Origin: Rickettsia helvetica
Lineage (GTDB): Bacteria > Pseudomonadota > Alphaproteobacteria > Rickettsiales > Rickettsiaceae
Length of the DNA stretch: 64,000 nt
Assembly: GCF_963970025.1 (NCBI RefSeq)
Contig: NZ_OZ018776.1
Span: 1,240,001-1,304,000, forward strand
Direction of reading: 5' to 3'
Made by a program: the position numbers and the translations under genes. The notes beneath the pieces are model-generated. The model made no database searches, was not told the origin of the DNA, and saw nothing but the letters and a program-made list of their open reading frames with translations. Positions 1 through 9,051 of the stretch are shown piece after piece (position 1 is the first letter of the stretch; the number at the start of each line of letters is the position of its first letter).

Positions 1-505
1 ATCATACCATCTGTTTACTGCCACCTATCCTCATCACTATTTTGCCATCTTTCTCCCAGCGTAACACTTGACTATTTGATAAATGCTTGTTTGGACTGCC
101 TAGCAAATTTCTACCTATTTCTTCCGCTTTAAATGATAATCGTTGCTTTAATTCTACTGCTTTTTGTTTATTAATAGAATTATAATCTATTTTATTCTTT
201 GCCATAATATCCTCTTGTAATTTAACACTTATTGTTGTATCTTGTTTATTACAATTCTTGAGGTTATGAGAAGAGTTTTTTTGCTCTTCTTGGGCTTTAT
301 GGCTTGTGGCAAAATTTGTGCTAGTGCTTCTTAGGATTTCTGCTACTTTAGCAGATGATCTTGATCTCACTCTTAAGTGGTAATAGTTATCATTACTGTG
401 TAATCTATCCTTAATATCTTCTACTACCCCTTTAAACCAATCACCTACTTTATCTATAATATTAGGACTCTTATTTTCTTGATCTTGAATCGCTATTCAA
501 AAAAT
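1..505 (-). pseudogene. TraA/primase-like conjugation protein fragment
   Basis: Open leftward reading frame with no proper start: an upstream stop lies near 505, and the first usable starts are GTG at 370 or ATG near 205. It ends in TGA at 2-4. The segment LLGSPNK...RWEKDGKIVMRIGGSKQ resembles the region ahead of the Toprim/DUF3991 primase part of rickettsial TraA-type conjugation proteins, where MWYDF normally follows. Here one missing T after ATG would restore MWYD, so the stop looks like a frameshift and the gene continues in decayed form beyond the left edge. The 5' end is cut off against a divergent Rpn fragment. The family call is from motif memory and is moderate. Confidence 0.5.
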
Positions 506-513
506 GTAAATAT

Positions 514-834
514 ATGAGTGAACAAGGAAACCTGCTGGGTGATCCAGATAAAGGCACGAAGAAAGCTAAGCATGATAAGATATTTCGTAAAGCACTGGAG
601 AATCCTCTAGTTGCCCATGAATTCTTTAATGCACATTTGCCCCCAAATATTAAAAGTTTAATAGATTTTCCTAGTTTAGCAATGGAAAACACCACATTTA
701 TAGAAAGCTCTTTAAAAGATTCTATCTCTGATGTTTTATTCTCATGCAAATTTGATAAACAAGATGGCTACTTATTTTTGCTTGTAGAACATCAATCAAA
801 AGCAGATCATTTCATGGCTTTTAGGCTATCATAG
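514..834 (+). pseudogene. Rpn-family PD-(D/E)XK nuclease/transposase, N-terminal fragment
   Basis: 106 residues matching the N-terminal third of Rpn (PF04754, recombination-promoting nuclease) proteins: KHDKIFRKALENPLVAHEFF, then SISDVLFSCKF and LFLLVEHQSK, which carries the D...ExQ nuclease core. Full-length members are roughly 300 residues. This copy stops at MAFRLS, three bases before the stop of the convergent TPR gene. Two other Rpn remnants in the window (15130-15676, 18809-19055) break at nearly the same point. It is probably non-functional. Confidence 0.75.
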
Positions 835-836
835 AA

Positions 837-1622
837 TTACAAATTATTTTTTAATATCTTTAATTTTTCTTCAAACTCACCAGCCATCAGATCATTACCT
901 AATTGCCTTAAAGCTTTAATTATTGCTTCATATTCCTCTATAAGATTAGGTTTATATTTAATAGCTAAATCATAGTTTTCTATCGCTTCCTGATGTTGCC
1001 ATAAAGACATCAAAGATATTCCTTTGTTGTAATAAGCTTCCGGATATCTAGGATTATATTTAAGAGCAGTATCAAAATTTTCTATTGCATTTTGGTATTC
1101 TCCTAAGTCATTTAATGCACTACCTTTATTATTATAAGCTGCTGCAAAGTCTTGCTTATTTTTTATAGCGAGGTTGTATGATATTATTGCCTCACGATGC
1201 TTTCCTATTGTGCATAATACATTTGCTTTGTTATTATATGCTTCTGCAAAACTAGAATCATATTTAATAGTTAAGTCATAATTGTCTATTGCTTCTTGGT
1301 ATTGTTTTAATGTATTTAAAGTCATGCCTTTATTGTTATAGCATTTAGCACAATCAGATTTATATTTAATGGCTAAATTATAATTTTTAATTGCTTCTTC
1401 ATATTGACCTAATTTATAAAGAGATCTTCCAATATTAAAATACTCTTCTGCTAAAATATTGGGATCTTGAATCTTGCTTTGTGGATCTATTGGTTGTGGT
1501 TTTTCATTAACAATACTAGTGGTATTTTCTGCAAAAGCACTGCTAAAAAATATTAATGGTAAGATAAATATGAATGCTAATTTTGTGATATTTTGTATAG
1601 ATTTCTTTTTAATTATTTTCAT
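837..1622 (-). CDS. Secreted TPR-repeat protein
   Basis: 261 residues. A basic N-terminus and hydrophobic stretch (about residues 13-31, ending SSAFA) look like a cleavable Sec signal peptide. Five full tetratricopeptide repeats of 34 residues follow (YNNKGxxLxxLxxYQEAIxNYDLAIKY pattern), plus a degenerate sixth. TPRs are protein-interaction scaffolds, and the predicted location is periplasmic or exported. The start codon overlaps the 3' end of the last traG fragment by 14 bases, so it is probably cargo of the conjugative remnant. It appears intact. No enzymatic domain is seen. Confidence 0.8.
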   Translation of the reverse strand: MKIIKKKSIQNITKLAFIFILPLIFFSSAFAENTTSIVNEKPQPIDPQSKIQDPNILAEEYFNIGRSLYKLGQYEEAIKNYNLAIKYKSDCAKCYNNKGMTLNTLKQYQEAIDNYDLTIKYDSSFAEAYNNKANVLCTIGKHREAIISYNLAIKNKQDFAAAYNNKGSALNDLGEYQNAIENFDTALKYNPRYPEAYYNKGISLMSLWQHQEAIENYDLAIKYKPNLIEEYEAIIKALRQLGNDLMAGEFEEKLKILKNNL

Positions 1623-3534
1623 TTTTATAGCCTGGTAGTTTAATATTTCTTTTCTTTATCGCCTTATCGCTAATGCCAATATTATCTGCTATTTGCTGGC
1701 CAGTTCTTATAATCGTTGATTTAGGAGTTTTATTAAATTCATCTTCAAGCTGTTCCCTCTTATATTTTACTTTATCAGATAACTGCTCTAGAGTCTTTAC
1801 TTTTTCTACTTCATTATTATCTACATTATTAATTAGCATTTGTTCTACATTTTTATCATAAATATCATTTTTTCTATCATCAATACCACTAATAGCCGCT
1901 TGATCATTTAACTGTTTAGTTTTTTTATCAAAACTTGATCGCAAGCTTTCTTTAGATGGAATATGGGATCTACTTGTAGAGCTTAAATTTTGCGGTATAG
2001 TATTATTAATTTTAGCTATGTTTAAAGCTATTTGTTCAGCTTCTTGTTGGTGAGTACTTGCCCACATAGCAGCCTGTTCTTTACTACTTACGCCAGGAAT
2101 ATTTTTGGCAATGATGCTATTTAATACCGGTTCATTTAAATTACTTACGATCAATGGAAGCGGAGTTTTGTGATATATAAATTCATATTATAGCTTAATT
2201 GCTCTATATTTTGTTTGGTTTTTGCTATTTCTTGCCCTACAGACTGTTGCTCAGAAAAATTATTATTTAGATTATTACTAAGTGAATGCAGATCACTATT
2301 TGTGTGACCTAATCTGCCATCTTTAGTAGCACTTTTAATCTTGGACAATGCTTCATTATATGATTGCTGTTGGTTAACAGATTTACCTTGATCTTGTTCT
2401 TGATCATTACGTGATGCAACTTTTGTTCCTCCCAGACTAGGAATATTTAAACCTATATCAGCACTAGTACCTGTGCCTTTTCTATTACTACTACTAATAT
2501 GATCAGTAGCAGCGATGCTATCTGAATTCATCTGCTGCAAGGCTAGATACTGGCTATCAGTAATACCAATGGATTTTGCCTCTTCATAGCTTAATCTTTT
2601 GCCTATTTCAGTTGCTATAGAATTTCCTGTAGTAGTTAAATCACTATATCTATCATTTAATGAGTCAAGATAACTTTGTGAGCTCATAAACTGGCTTTGA
2701 TAACTATCTTGCAATAATTTAGAGGAGCGGTAATTGTTAACTAAGGAGTCTACTGCCTCAGTTAGTACTTGTCTGCCGTTATCAGTACTGGTCACTCTCA
2801 TTCCCCCATCATCAATAATTCCTCCTGCCAATTGTAAAGTTGGGGTAAGATTTTGCTGGGCAATTGTTCTATTACCGATGTTGTAATTATCCATAGAGAG
2901 GTTATTATCAGCAATATTAGTACCAATATTACTTGCAACCGGTACTGGAGAAAATTGATTGGCCAAAGTAGTAGTTGCATGGGCACACGCCTTTAATACT
3001 GCCCAGGATAACATCGGAACTGAAGCTGCTAGCATCTGAAACGTTGCAAACTCATGCAGCACCATTTCTGAAAAACTCCCCTGCGATAAGATATTTAAAC
3101 CAGTAAGGTGACTTGTGCCTTTACCAGCTAGGCTAATCATTCCTAAACAATGGATCACCGTAAAAAACACTGGCCAGCTAGTTACCCAAATAATTAAGAT
3201 GATCCAGGTCTTAAAGATAGTATAACCGCCTGGCAGCAGCGACATTGGAAATACTACGAAAATGAGACAAATTACTAAGGCAAAAAATACTGATTGTAAG
3301 ATAGGCATTATATTTGCTGCCATCTCTCCTGCAACCAGATAAGAAAATGATTGCTGCAATAATCCCCTGGTAGCATTCATACTCACTAACTGAGGATATT
3401 ATTCTAGATAGCGAAAATTTTTCTCTTAAATCATCATAAGCTTCACGATTGGCATTAAGCAGCATGGTTTGCTTCATCCACTGATAAATATCTGTTGGTT
3501 CTTTTTTAAGATATTTTAAAGTATCAGAAGTCAT
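1609..3534 (-). pseudogene. traG: F-type conjugal transfer protein TraG, broken
   Basis: Three successive frames make one TraG_N-type protein (mating-pair stabilisation and entry exclusion protein of F-like type IV secretion). Piece 1 (3534 to about 3386) encodes MTSDTLKYLKKEPTDIYQWM... and shifts frame at about 3385. Piece 2 (3386-2151, 411 aa) carries several membrane segments (ALVICLIFVVFPMSLL, WIILIIWVTSWPVFFTVI, LLSWAVLK-like) and a long Ser/Gln/Asn-rich coiled region. Piece 3 (2154-1609, 181 aa) overlaps piece 2 by four bases and gives the C-terminus with SSKEQAAMWASTHQQEAEQIA. The N-terminal few hundred residues are missing. This is typical of a decayed Rickettsiales genetic element. 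The 2154/2151 junction could be a natural ATGA overlap, but the 3385 break is a clear frameshift. Confidence 0.8.
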
Positions 3535-3609
3535 AGGAAAACCTTGAGTTTATGCTGCGTTCGCCTTTCGATTTTCGATAGCCTCGTAAAAACATCGGAA
3601 ATTGACGGA

Positions 3610-3684
3610 TGGCTGGGACGGGAGGATTCGAACCTCCGAATGACGATACCAAAAACCGTTGCCTTACCACTTGGCGACGTCCCA
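3610..3684 (-). tRNA. tRNA-Gln (TTG)
   Basis: 75 bases including an encoded 3' CCA. The acceptor stem TGGGACG pairs with CGTCCCA, the anticodon loop is TTTTGGT with TTG, and the T-loop GGTTCGAATCC is canonical. The conjugative-element debris begins about 75 bases beyond its 3' end, the usual side for integration next to a tRNA. Confidence 0.96.
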
Positions 3685-3709
3685 ATGTAGAAATTAGAAA
3701 TGTATCGAC

Positions 3710-3738
3710 TTTATACCAATAAACAGCGGAAACGTCAA
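3710..3738 (-). promoter_or_regulatory. Sigma-70 promoter for tRNA-Gln
   Basis: On the minus strand TTGACG (3738-3733) and TATAAA (3715-3710) are separated by exactly 17 bases, upstream of the tRNA. This is a near-consensus housekeeping promoter, read directly from the sequence. Confidence 0.75.
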
Positions 3739-5631
3739 TTACAATAATGATTGTAAAAATAAATTTATTTCATTATTAAGCCAATTTTGAGCATTTGACG
3801 ATAATAACGAATAAATTTGGATTTTAATTTTATTATAATATTCCTTGATATAGTTTATTTCATCAATATTAAGTAGTTTCACATCAATTAATTTACTAGC
3901 ATAAGGTACTAAGCTTAAGGTCTCAAACTCAAGCCATTCGCTATTTTCTTTTACATACATTAAATTTTCGATTCTAATTCCGTATTTTCCTGGAATATAA
4001 AATCCAGGTTCATTAGATAAGATCATACCTGCTTTAAGTACGGTTTTATTACGAAGATTTATGCTTTGCGGTCCTTCATGGACGCTTAAGAAGCTCCCTA
4101 CTCCATGTCCTGTACCGTGTGGATAATCTAGCATTTCTTGCCATAAATATTGCCGAGCGAGTATATCAAGATGAGCCCCTGTAACAATATTTTTAGGGAA
4201 TTTGGCTTTAGCTAAAGCAATATGTCCTTTAAGTACTTGCGTATAACGCTTTTTCTGCTCATCGGTCGGCGTACCTACCATGATTGTTCGAGTTATATCG
4301 GTAGTAGCACCACTATATTGACCGCCGGAATCAATTAGTAATATCCCCTGCCCTATAGAAGGAAGAACTCTAATTTTCTTAGCAGTTTTTTGGTCAGCTC
4401 TATAATGAATAATGGCACTATTTTCCTGAAATCCGCAAATAGTTGGAAAACTATCCGAAACATACCCCTCTTGTTTAGCTCGATACTCTGTAAGCCTTAA
4501 ACCGAGGATGTGTTCGGTTATAGTCTTTGTCATCCCGCGAGCTTGTAGCGGGATCTTGTGCTGCACACTGTGTTCTGAGATCCCGTGGTCAAGCCGCGGG
4601 ATGACACATTTATCCAAATCAGCAAAAAACTCACATAAAGCTACTGCATCTTTAATATGAAAATCGATTGCATGTTTAATTTCTACATCGTTCTTACAAG
4701 CTTTAAGCATTAAGCATGGATCGGTAATTTTCTGTACTTTTTTATCAGCTATTAAGTCCATTATATGAACAGAGGCTATAGTATCATCAATAAAAATATT
4801 TTCGCTATCTCTTAAAATATTTTCAAATTCTTTTTCCGGTAAAATCGTTATTTCAGGACGTGCATCAATAATTTCGGCATCAATTCTTGTAGGATCGATA
4901 AATAGATATAATTTTGTAGATGTAACAATTACTTTTGCAAACATTAAAGGTGTATAGGCAACGTCACTAGCCCGCAAATTTAGTAACCAGCATATGGAGG
5001 AGCTATCAAGAATGACTAAGGCAAAGTCCTCAGTGTTGTCATCTAGTTGCTTGACCACGGTATCCATATAATTATTAGATCCTGCGGTCAAGCCACGGGA
5101 TGACAATGCAATTTCACAACATTTACTTATTTTATCAGTATGACTAACACCCGCAAATTTAATATCATGTAAATAAACTTTAGAGCTTGGTTCTAGAGGC
5201 TGATTTTGCCAAATCTTATCAACTAAATTTCCGTTAATTTTGCACAAATTGTCATCTTGCGGCTTGACCGCAGGATCTAGTAAAATTAAATTTGATATAG
5301 TAGGATAAGTAAATAATTCAGAATCATATCCTATTTTAGTATCTTTATCTAATGTTGTGGATATATCTTTTAAGTTAAAAATCTTAAAAATTTGCAGATC
5401 AAGCTCTTTACTTGCTTGCTCTAAATAACGCCCATCAGTAAAAAATAATGCAGTATCTTTACATATAATAGCCATACCGTTTGAGCCGGTAAAACCTGTG
5501 ATATATTCAAGCCTTTTAGCATAATCCGGTACATATTCGCTCATATATTTATCGTTAGACGGTATTATATAACCGTCTATATTATATTTTGAAAATAAGT
5601 TTCTAAGTAGATTAATTCGGATTTTTGTCAT
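3739..5631 (-). CDS. pepP: Xaa-Pro aminopeptidase (M24B) with three in-frame palindromic inserts
   Basis: About 630 residues. Cytosolic metallopeptidase removing N-terminal residues ahead of proline. The C-terminal M24 fold shows the metal ligands in LLIDSGGQYSGATTDITRT, HGTGHGVG, NEPGFY and RIENL. The start at 5631 (MTKIRINLL) is preferred over 5646 because GAGAGA precedes it and it opens the conserved domain. Three Rickettsia-type palindromic sequences are translated as part of the protein: LLDPAVKPQDD, LSSRGLTAG... and a larger one reading CVIPRLDHGI...QARGMTK. They add several dozen residues without breaking the frame, and the catalytic motifs are intact. It is probably functional. Confidence 0.9.
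   Translation of the reverse strand: MTKIRINLLRNLFSKYNIDGYIIPSNDKYMSEYVPDYAKRLEYITGFTGSNGMAIICKDTALFFTDGRYLEQASKELDLQIFKIFNLKDISTTLDKDTKIGYDSELFTYPTISNLILLDPAVKPQDDNLCKINGNLVDKIWQNQPLEPSSKVYLHDIKFAGVSHTDKISKCCEIALSSRGLTAGSNNYMDTVVKQLDDNTEDFALVILDSSSICWLLNLRASDVAYTPLMFAKVIVTSTKLYLFIDPTRIDAEIIDARPEITILPEKEFENILRDSENIFIDDTIASVHIMDLIADKKVQKITDPCLMLKACKNDVEIKHAIDFHIKDAVALCEFFADLDKCVIPRLDHGISEHSVQHKIPLQARGMTKTITEHILGLRLTEYRAKQEGYVSDSFPTICGFQENSAIIHYRADQKTAKKIRVLPSIGQGILLIDSGGQYSGATTDITRTIMVGTPTDEQKKRYTQVLKGHIALAKAKFPKNIVTGAHLDILARQYLWQEMLDYPHGTGHGVGSFLSVHEGPQSINLRNKTVLKAGMILSNEPGFYIPGKYGIRIENLMYVKENSEWLEFETLSLVPYASKLIDVKLLNIDEINYIKEYYNKIKIQIYSLLSSNAQNWLNNEINLFLQSLL
4529..4605. repeat. Rickettsia palindromic element inside pepP
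   Basis: A 77-bp two-hairpin palindrome bounded by GTCATCCCGCG and CGCGGGATGAC. It is read in frame as about 26 residues of the aminopeptidase. It belongs to the GTCATCCCG...CGGGATCC arm family seen throughout the window. Confidence 0.85.
5079..5105. repeat. Half palindromic element inside pepP
   Basis: 27 bp from GATCCTGCGG to ACGGGATGAC, one arm of the same family. It is translated within the N-terminal half of the aminopeptidase. Confidence 0.7.
5251..5277. repeat. Half palindromic element inside pepP
   Basis: 27 bp from GTCATCTTGC to CGCAGGATC, one hairpin arm of the same family. It is translated as DPAVKPQDD in the aminopeptidase. Confidence 0.7.
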
Positions 5632-5689
5632 GTTTATATCTCTCATGTCGTTCTCTTACCCGCTTGGATGCTGACCACCTAGGCAACGC

Positions 5690-6973
5690 TCATAGACGGG
5701 AATGACATTTATACCATCCATAATACAAAGGAATACCAAGGATAGTAAAGGAACTAGCTATAATCAGAGTTTTAACAGGTGTTTCATAGATAACCCAACT
5801 ACAAAAGATAATAGATATCATAACTATAAGTAAATAATAATAAGAAAAATTTTCTTTTGAACTAAGAATTACTTTTAAAAATGCTAAGCTACAAATTAAA
5901 TAGACGAATAAGAACGCTATTACCGAGAAATCTATTATTTGTGTGATCTGCTTGGCAAAATTATCATTTGCCGTAAAGACTAATAACGGCACAATGCCAA
6001 GACAGCTTACAATAATTCCGTGAGTTGGAGCGTTATTGCTATTTTTCTTAGCAAAAAATTTCGGTAATAATCCATCTTCGGCAAGTCCTAGGGCTATCTG
6101 TCCGCTAGTTAGTACCCAAGCATTAAGCGTACCAATACATATTATAGAAGCTATAACCGCAATTACGCTTGACCATTTACCCCCAAATAATAATGCAGCA
6201 GCATCAGCATAAGGAGCTTTAGAACTAATAAGTTCAGAAGCAGGGATTAGCCCCATTATACCTATACTATTAATAATATATAAAACCGCTACGCAGAAAG
6301 TTCCGAGCATTATAGCTCTTGGAATAGTCTTAGCCGGATCTTTTACCGCTCCTGCCGTAGTAGTTGCACACTCAATGCCGATAAATCCCCAAAAAGTAAG
6401 AAGTGCAACTCTTCCCATAATGGTCGGAATGCTTAAACTCTCTACTTCCTCGGCAATAGCTATATTATCTATATTAAAATGAGATAATGCAGCTAAACCT
6501 ACCACAAGCAGCGGAACAAATTTTAAGAGAGTTAAATAAAACTCTGCTTTTCCTGCTACTTCAGGACCTTTTAAATTTAAAACCGTAATAGCACCTAATA
6601 ATATTATCTGTAATATTAAATCTAAAATCGCTTGTGATTTAAAAAAAGGTGTTAGATAGCCTATTGCCGAAATGACTACTATACTTGTACTGACAAAGGA
6701 TATAACCCAATAAGTCCAACCGGTGAAAAAAGCTATTTTATCCCTGAAACTTTCCCGTACATAAACGTGCGGACCGCCTGTTTTAGGAAATTTTGCACAT
6801 AAGCAAGAGAATACCAGTGCTATACTCATAGCACCGAATAATGAAAGTACCCAGCCCCAAATGCTGTATATACCGAATGGTGCTAAACTTAATGGCAATA
6901 TAAAAACGCTAGTACCGATTTGACTGCCGGTTACTAAGGCAAAAACCGCCCAAAAACCTAATTTTTGTGACAT
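5690..6973 (-). CDS. APC-superfamily amino-acid permease (AdiC/PotE-like)
   Basis: 427 residues with about 12 hydrophobic helices along the whole length. The first helix carries the APC substrate-binding pattern TGSQIGTSVF and the sixth GFIGIECATT. Inner-membrane transporter or antiporter of amino acids or related amines. Closest in layout to arginine/agmatine-type antiporters, but substrate cannot be read from sequence. An obligate intracellular bacterium would use it to draw on host amino-acid pools. It stands alone, divergent from the LysM gene, and appears intact. Confidence 0.88.
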   Translation of the reverse strand: MSQKLGFWAVFALVTGSQIGTSVFILPLSLAPFGIYSIWGWVLSLFGAMSIALVFSCLCAKFPKTGGPHVYVRESFRDKIAFFTGWTYWVISFVSTSIVVISAIGYLTPFFKSQAILDLILQIILLGAITVLNLKGPEVAGKAEFYLTLLKFVPLLVVGLAALSHFNIDNIAIAEEVESLSIPTIMGRVALLTFWGFIGIECATTTAGAVKDPAKTIPRAIMLGTFCVAVLYIINSIGIMGLIPASELISSKAPYADAAALLFGGKWSSVIAVIASIICIGTLNAWVLTSGQIALGLAEDGLLPKFFAKKNSNNAPTHGIIVSCLGIVPLLVFTANDNFAKQITQIIDFSVIAFLFVYLICSLAFLKVILSSKENFSYYYLLIVMISIIFCSWVIYETPVKTLIIASSFTILGIPLYYGWYKCHSRL

Positions 6974-7084
6974 AATTTTGTTATTGATTTAATTATAGAA
7001 ACGGCTTTTAACATAGCTGAAATAATGATTTTTAGCAATAGATAAAAAACTACTATAGTCATTTTACTCTTGATTTCTAAACAA

Positions 7085-7115
7085 AAGATTGATAGCTTTT
7101 TAAGCTATCAATCTT
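7085..7115 (+). promoter_or_regulatory. Perfect 14-bp stem-loop abutting the LysM ribosome site
   Basis: Two 14-base arms, 7085-7098 and 7102-7115, are exact reverse complements around a three-T loop. The Shine-Dalgarno AGGAG (7116-7120) follows without a gap and the ATG is at 7126. It lies in the leader of the LysM gene and points away from the divergent permease, so it is not a terminator for that gene. It could tune translation or mRNA stability, or be a protein-binding palindrome. Confidence 0.7.
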
Positions 7116-7125
7116 AGGAGTTAAT

Positions 7126-7449
7126 ATGTCAAATCGCATCGCTAAAGTTTATACAGTGAAATCAGGTGATACTTTATCATATATTACTACAAAAAATGGT
7201 CTAACAGTTAACCAATTGCTAACTATTCCAAATAACGAACAGTTTAAAGCTAATCCTGATAAGATTTATCCAGGGAATAAAGTAAAAGTAAGCTATACAG
7301 TAAAATCAGGAGACACTTTATCAAAAATTTCACAAAATTATGGTACTTCTGTTCAGGATTTAGTTAAATATAATAGTATAAGCGACCCTAATCATATCAA
7401 AGTAGGCTGGGAGATTTCATTTTCCGGTGATTCGCATGATTTTTATTGA
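7126..7449 (+). CDS. Small two-LysM-domain protein
   Basis: 107 residues made almost entirely of two LysM domains: YTVKSGDTLSYITTKNGLT (about 9-52) and YTVKSGDTLSKISQNYGTS (about 57-100). LysM binds N-acetylglucosamine-containing glycans such as peptidoglycan. There is no signal peptide or catalytic domain, so location is unclear. AGGAG lies at ideal spacing before the ATG, right behind a perfect stem-loop. Intact. Confidence 0.88.
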   Translation: MSNRIAKVYTVKSGDTLSYITTKNGLTVNQLLTIPNNEQFKANPDKIYPGNKVKVSYTVKSGDTLSKISQNYGTSVQDLVKYNSISDPNHIKVGWEISFSGDSHDFY

Positions 7450-7523
7450 AATAAAGCTGTTGGTGTAATAGTCAACCGCAACCTGCTTTTTATGGATGTA
7501 CTGTAATTGTTAAGATAGTGATG

Positions 7524-7785
7524 TTATCTTTGTTTGGTCCCATAATGCCAAAAAATTCTATAAGCAGTAGGAGTATTATTTTCAGCATAAGCTTCAAATA
7601 TTTCTTCTCCGTTATGTCCTTTAATAGATTTATATTTATGGGTATTTAAACTAAGATGGCGAGGATTCATTTGTAAATATGCCAGTGTTTTTTTTACTGC
7701 TTTTAAACGCTTTTCTAATCCTTTATTATTTTCAAGTTCTTCCAAATCTTTACTAGCTTGAATAGTAAAGAATTTTAAAAGTCAT
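7524..7785 (-). pseudogene. RelE/ParE-type toxin, decayed
   Basis: The frame from the ATG at 7785 (MTFKILYY...) reaches a TAG after ten codons. A one-base shift restores ASKDLEELENNKGLEKRLK and then NPRHLSLNTHKYKSIKG...EAYAENNTPTAYRIFWHYG. This matches a small toxin-like family in the RelE/ParE superfamily. The usual C-terminal strand after HYG is missing. The ATG overlaps the 3' end of the upstream antitoxin remnant, as in a toxin-antitoxin operon. Both partners are broken. Confidence 0.65.
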
Positions 7786-8047
7786 CATCTAAATATTTGC
7801 TGAAATCTTCTATAAATTTAACTTGCCTTTTAGCAGAATCTTTAATACCGTTATTTAATTGTGTTAAAGCCTTTTTATTATTAAATAGCCAACTTTCTTT
7901 TAAAGGTATTTCCGTATAGGGTTCTAAAATAATTTGTCCTTTTTTACTATTAACAATAACGTGAAAACTACTTACTCCTTTAGCTAATTTTTACCAAGTG
8001 TTATTCTTCCTTTTACATCCGGTTTTAATATACATGCTTTGTGCCAT
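7775..8047 (-). pseudogene. Antitoxin partner, decayed
   Basis: From the ATG at 8047 the first frame gives MAQSMYIKTG and breaks. After the break the reading runs AKGVSSFHVIVNSKKGQIIL, then EPYTEIPLKESWLFNNKKAL and GIKDSAKRQ, ending at the TAA 7775-7777 inside the toxin start. A short DNA-binding, antitoxin-like protein is inferred from its position ahead of the toxin; the lesion near 7990 inactivates it. Confidence 0.5.
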
Positions 8048-8117
8048 ATAAATTACTTATTTGAGTTCTGAAGTATTAATAAATAACATATGGTGTAATT
8101 AATCAAGTGGGATTGTT

Positions 8118-8291
8118 AGAAGCTATCTGTAAACTTATTTTAATTGATAATTAAAGAGATTTTTTAGCGAAAATTATAGATTATAGAACAATTATTTTTG
8201 CAGGAATAGCTGTTCCTATTTCAAAAAAAACTTATAATTTGCAGCAGAAAAGAATTTAATTAGCCTTAAAATAAGTTTACAGATAGCTTCT
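8118..8291. repeat. 174-bp element with perfect 26-bp terminal inverted repeats
   Basis: Positions 8118-8143 and 8266-8291 are exact reverse complements, beginning AGAAGCTATCTG. The 122-bp interior holds a smaller palindrome (AGGAATAGCTGTTCCT). The right arm ends on the first base of the iscA stop codon (8291-8293), so every isc transcript would end in this hairpin. It has the structure of a non-autonomous miniature transposable element and contains no gene. Confidence 0.85.
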
Positions 8292-8623
8292 TATACGCTA
8301 AAGGATTTGCCGCAGCCGCAATTAGCTTTTTCGTTGGGATTGGTGAAAGTGAATTGGGATTTGAATTTAGTCTCTACATAGTCCATTTCAGAACCTAGAA
8401 TATACATTAATGCCTTTGGGTTGATTAGTACCCGCACGCCCTTTTCTTCAACTACTTCATCGAATTGATTTTTACTATCGGCATATTCAACGTAATAAGT
8501 CTGACCGGCACAACCGCCTGACTTAACTCCTACCCTAATACCAAAGGTAGGCTTGGCTCGTTTTTCTATTAGCAATTTTACTTGCTTTGCAGCAGAATCG
8601 GTTAATGAAATAATATTTTTCAT
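8291..8623 (-). CDS. iscA: A-type Fe-S carrier IscA/ErpA
   Basis: 110 residues of the HesB/IscA family. The three cluster-ligand cysteines are visible in GGCAGQ and in the C-terminal NCGCGKSF. It carries or transfers Fe-S clusters to apo-proteins downstream of the IscU scaffold. It starts three bases after the iscU stop and is clearly co-transcribed. Family length is normal (about 107). The reading frame ends on the arm of the 174-bp inverted-repeat element. Confidence 0.95.
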   Translation of the reverse strand: MKNIISLTDSAAKQVKLLIEKRAKPTFGIRVGVKSGGCAGQTYYVEYADSKNQFDEVVEEKGVRVLINPKALMYILGSEMDYVETKFKSQFTFTNPNEKANCGCGKSFSV

Positions 8624-8626
8624 GTT

Positions 8627-9022
8627 TTAAGAGTCTTTTTTGCTTTCTTTTTTCTGTTTGTAATCAGCTATAGCTGCTTTTATTGCATCTTCAGCAAGTA
8701 GTGAGCAATGTAATTTTACCGGTGGAAGTGACAATTCTTTTGCTATTTCAGTATTTTTAATAGTTTCGGCATCTTCTACTGATCTTCCTTTAACCCACTC
8801 CGTTACTAAAGAACTTGAAGCAATAGCCGAACCGCAGCCAAATGTTTTAAATTTAGCATCTGTAATAATCCCGTCATCATCAACTTCGATTTGTAACTTC
8901 ATAACATCACCGCAAGCAGGAGCTCCAACTAGTCCTGTACCGACATTTTTATTTTCTTTATCAAGCGATCCAACATTACGCGGATTTTCATAATGATCTA
9001 TCACTTTTTTGCTATAAGCCAT
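8627..9022 (-). CDS. iscU: Fe-S cluster scaffold IscU
   Basis: 131 residues. The scaffold cysteines and Asp are present: GAPACGDV, FGCGSA and LHC, and the chaperone-binding LPPVK motif sits just before the third Cys. Clusters are built here with sulfur from IscS. It lies in the iscR-nifS-iscS-iscU-iscA run on the minus strand, separated from iscS by a palindromic repeat. Confidence 0.97.
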   Translation of the reverse strand: MAYSKKVIDHYENPRNVGSLDKENKNVGTGLVGAPACGDVMKLQIEVDDDGIITDAKFKTFGCGSAIASSSLVTEWVKGRSVEDAETIKNTEIAKELSLPPVKLHCSLLAEDAIKAAIADYKQKKESKKDS

Positions 9023-9051
9023 TGTTATTCTCTAAAATTTAGTTTCAATTC

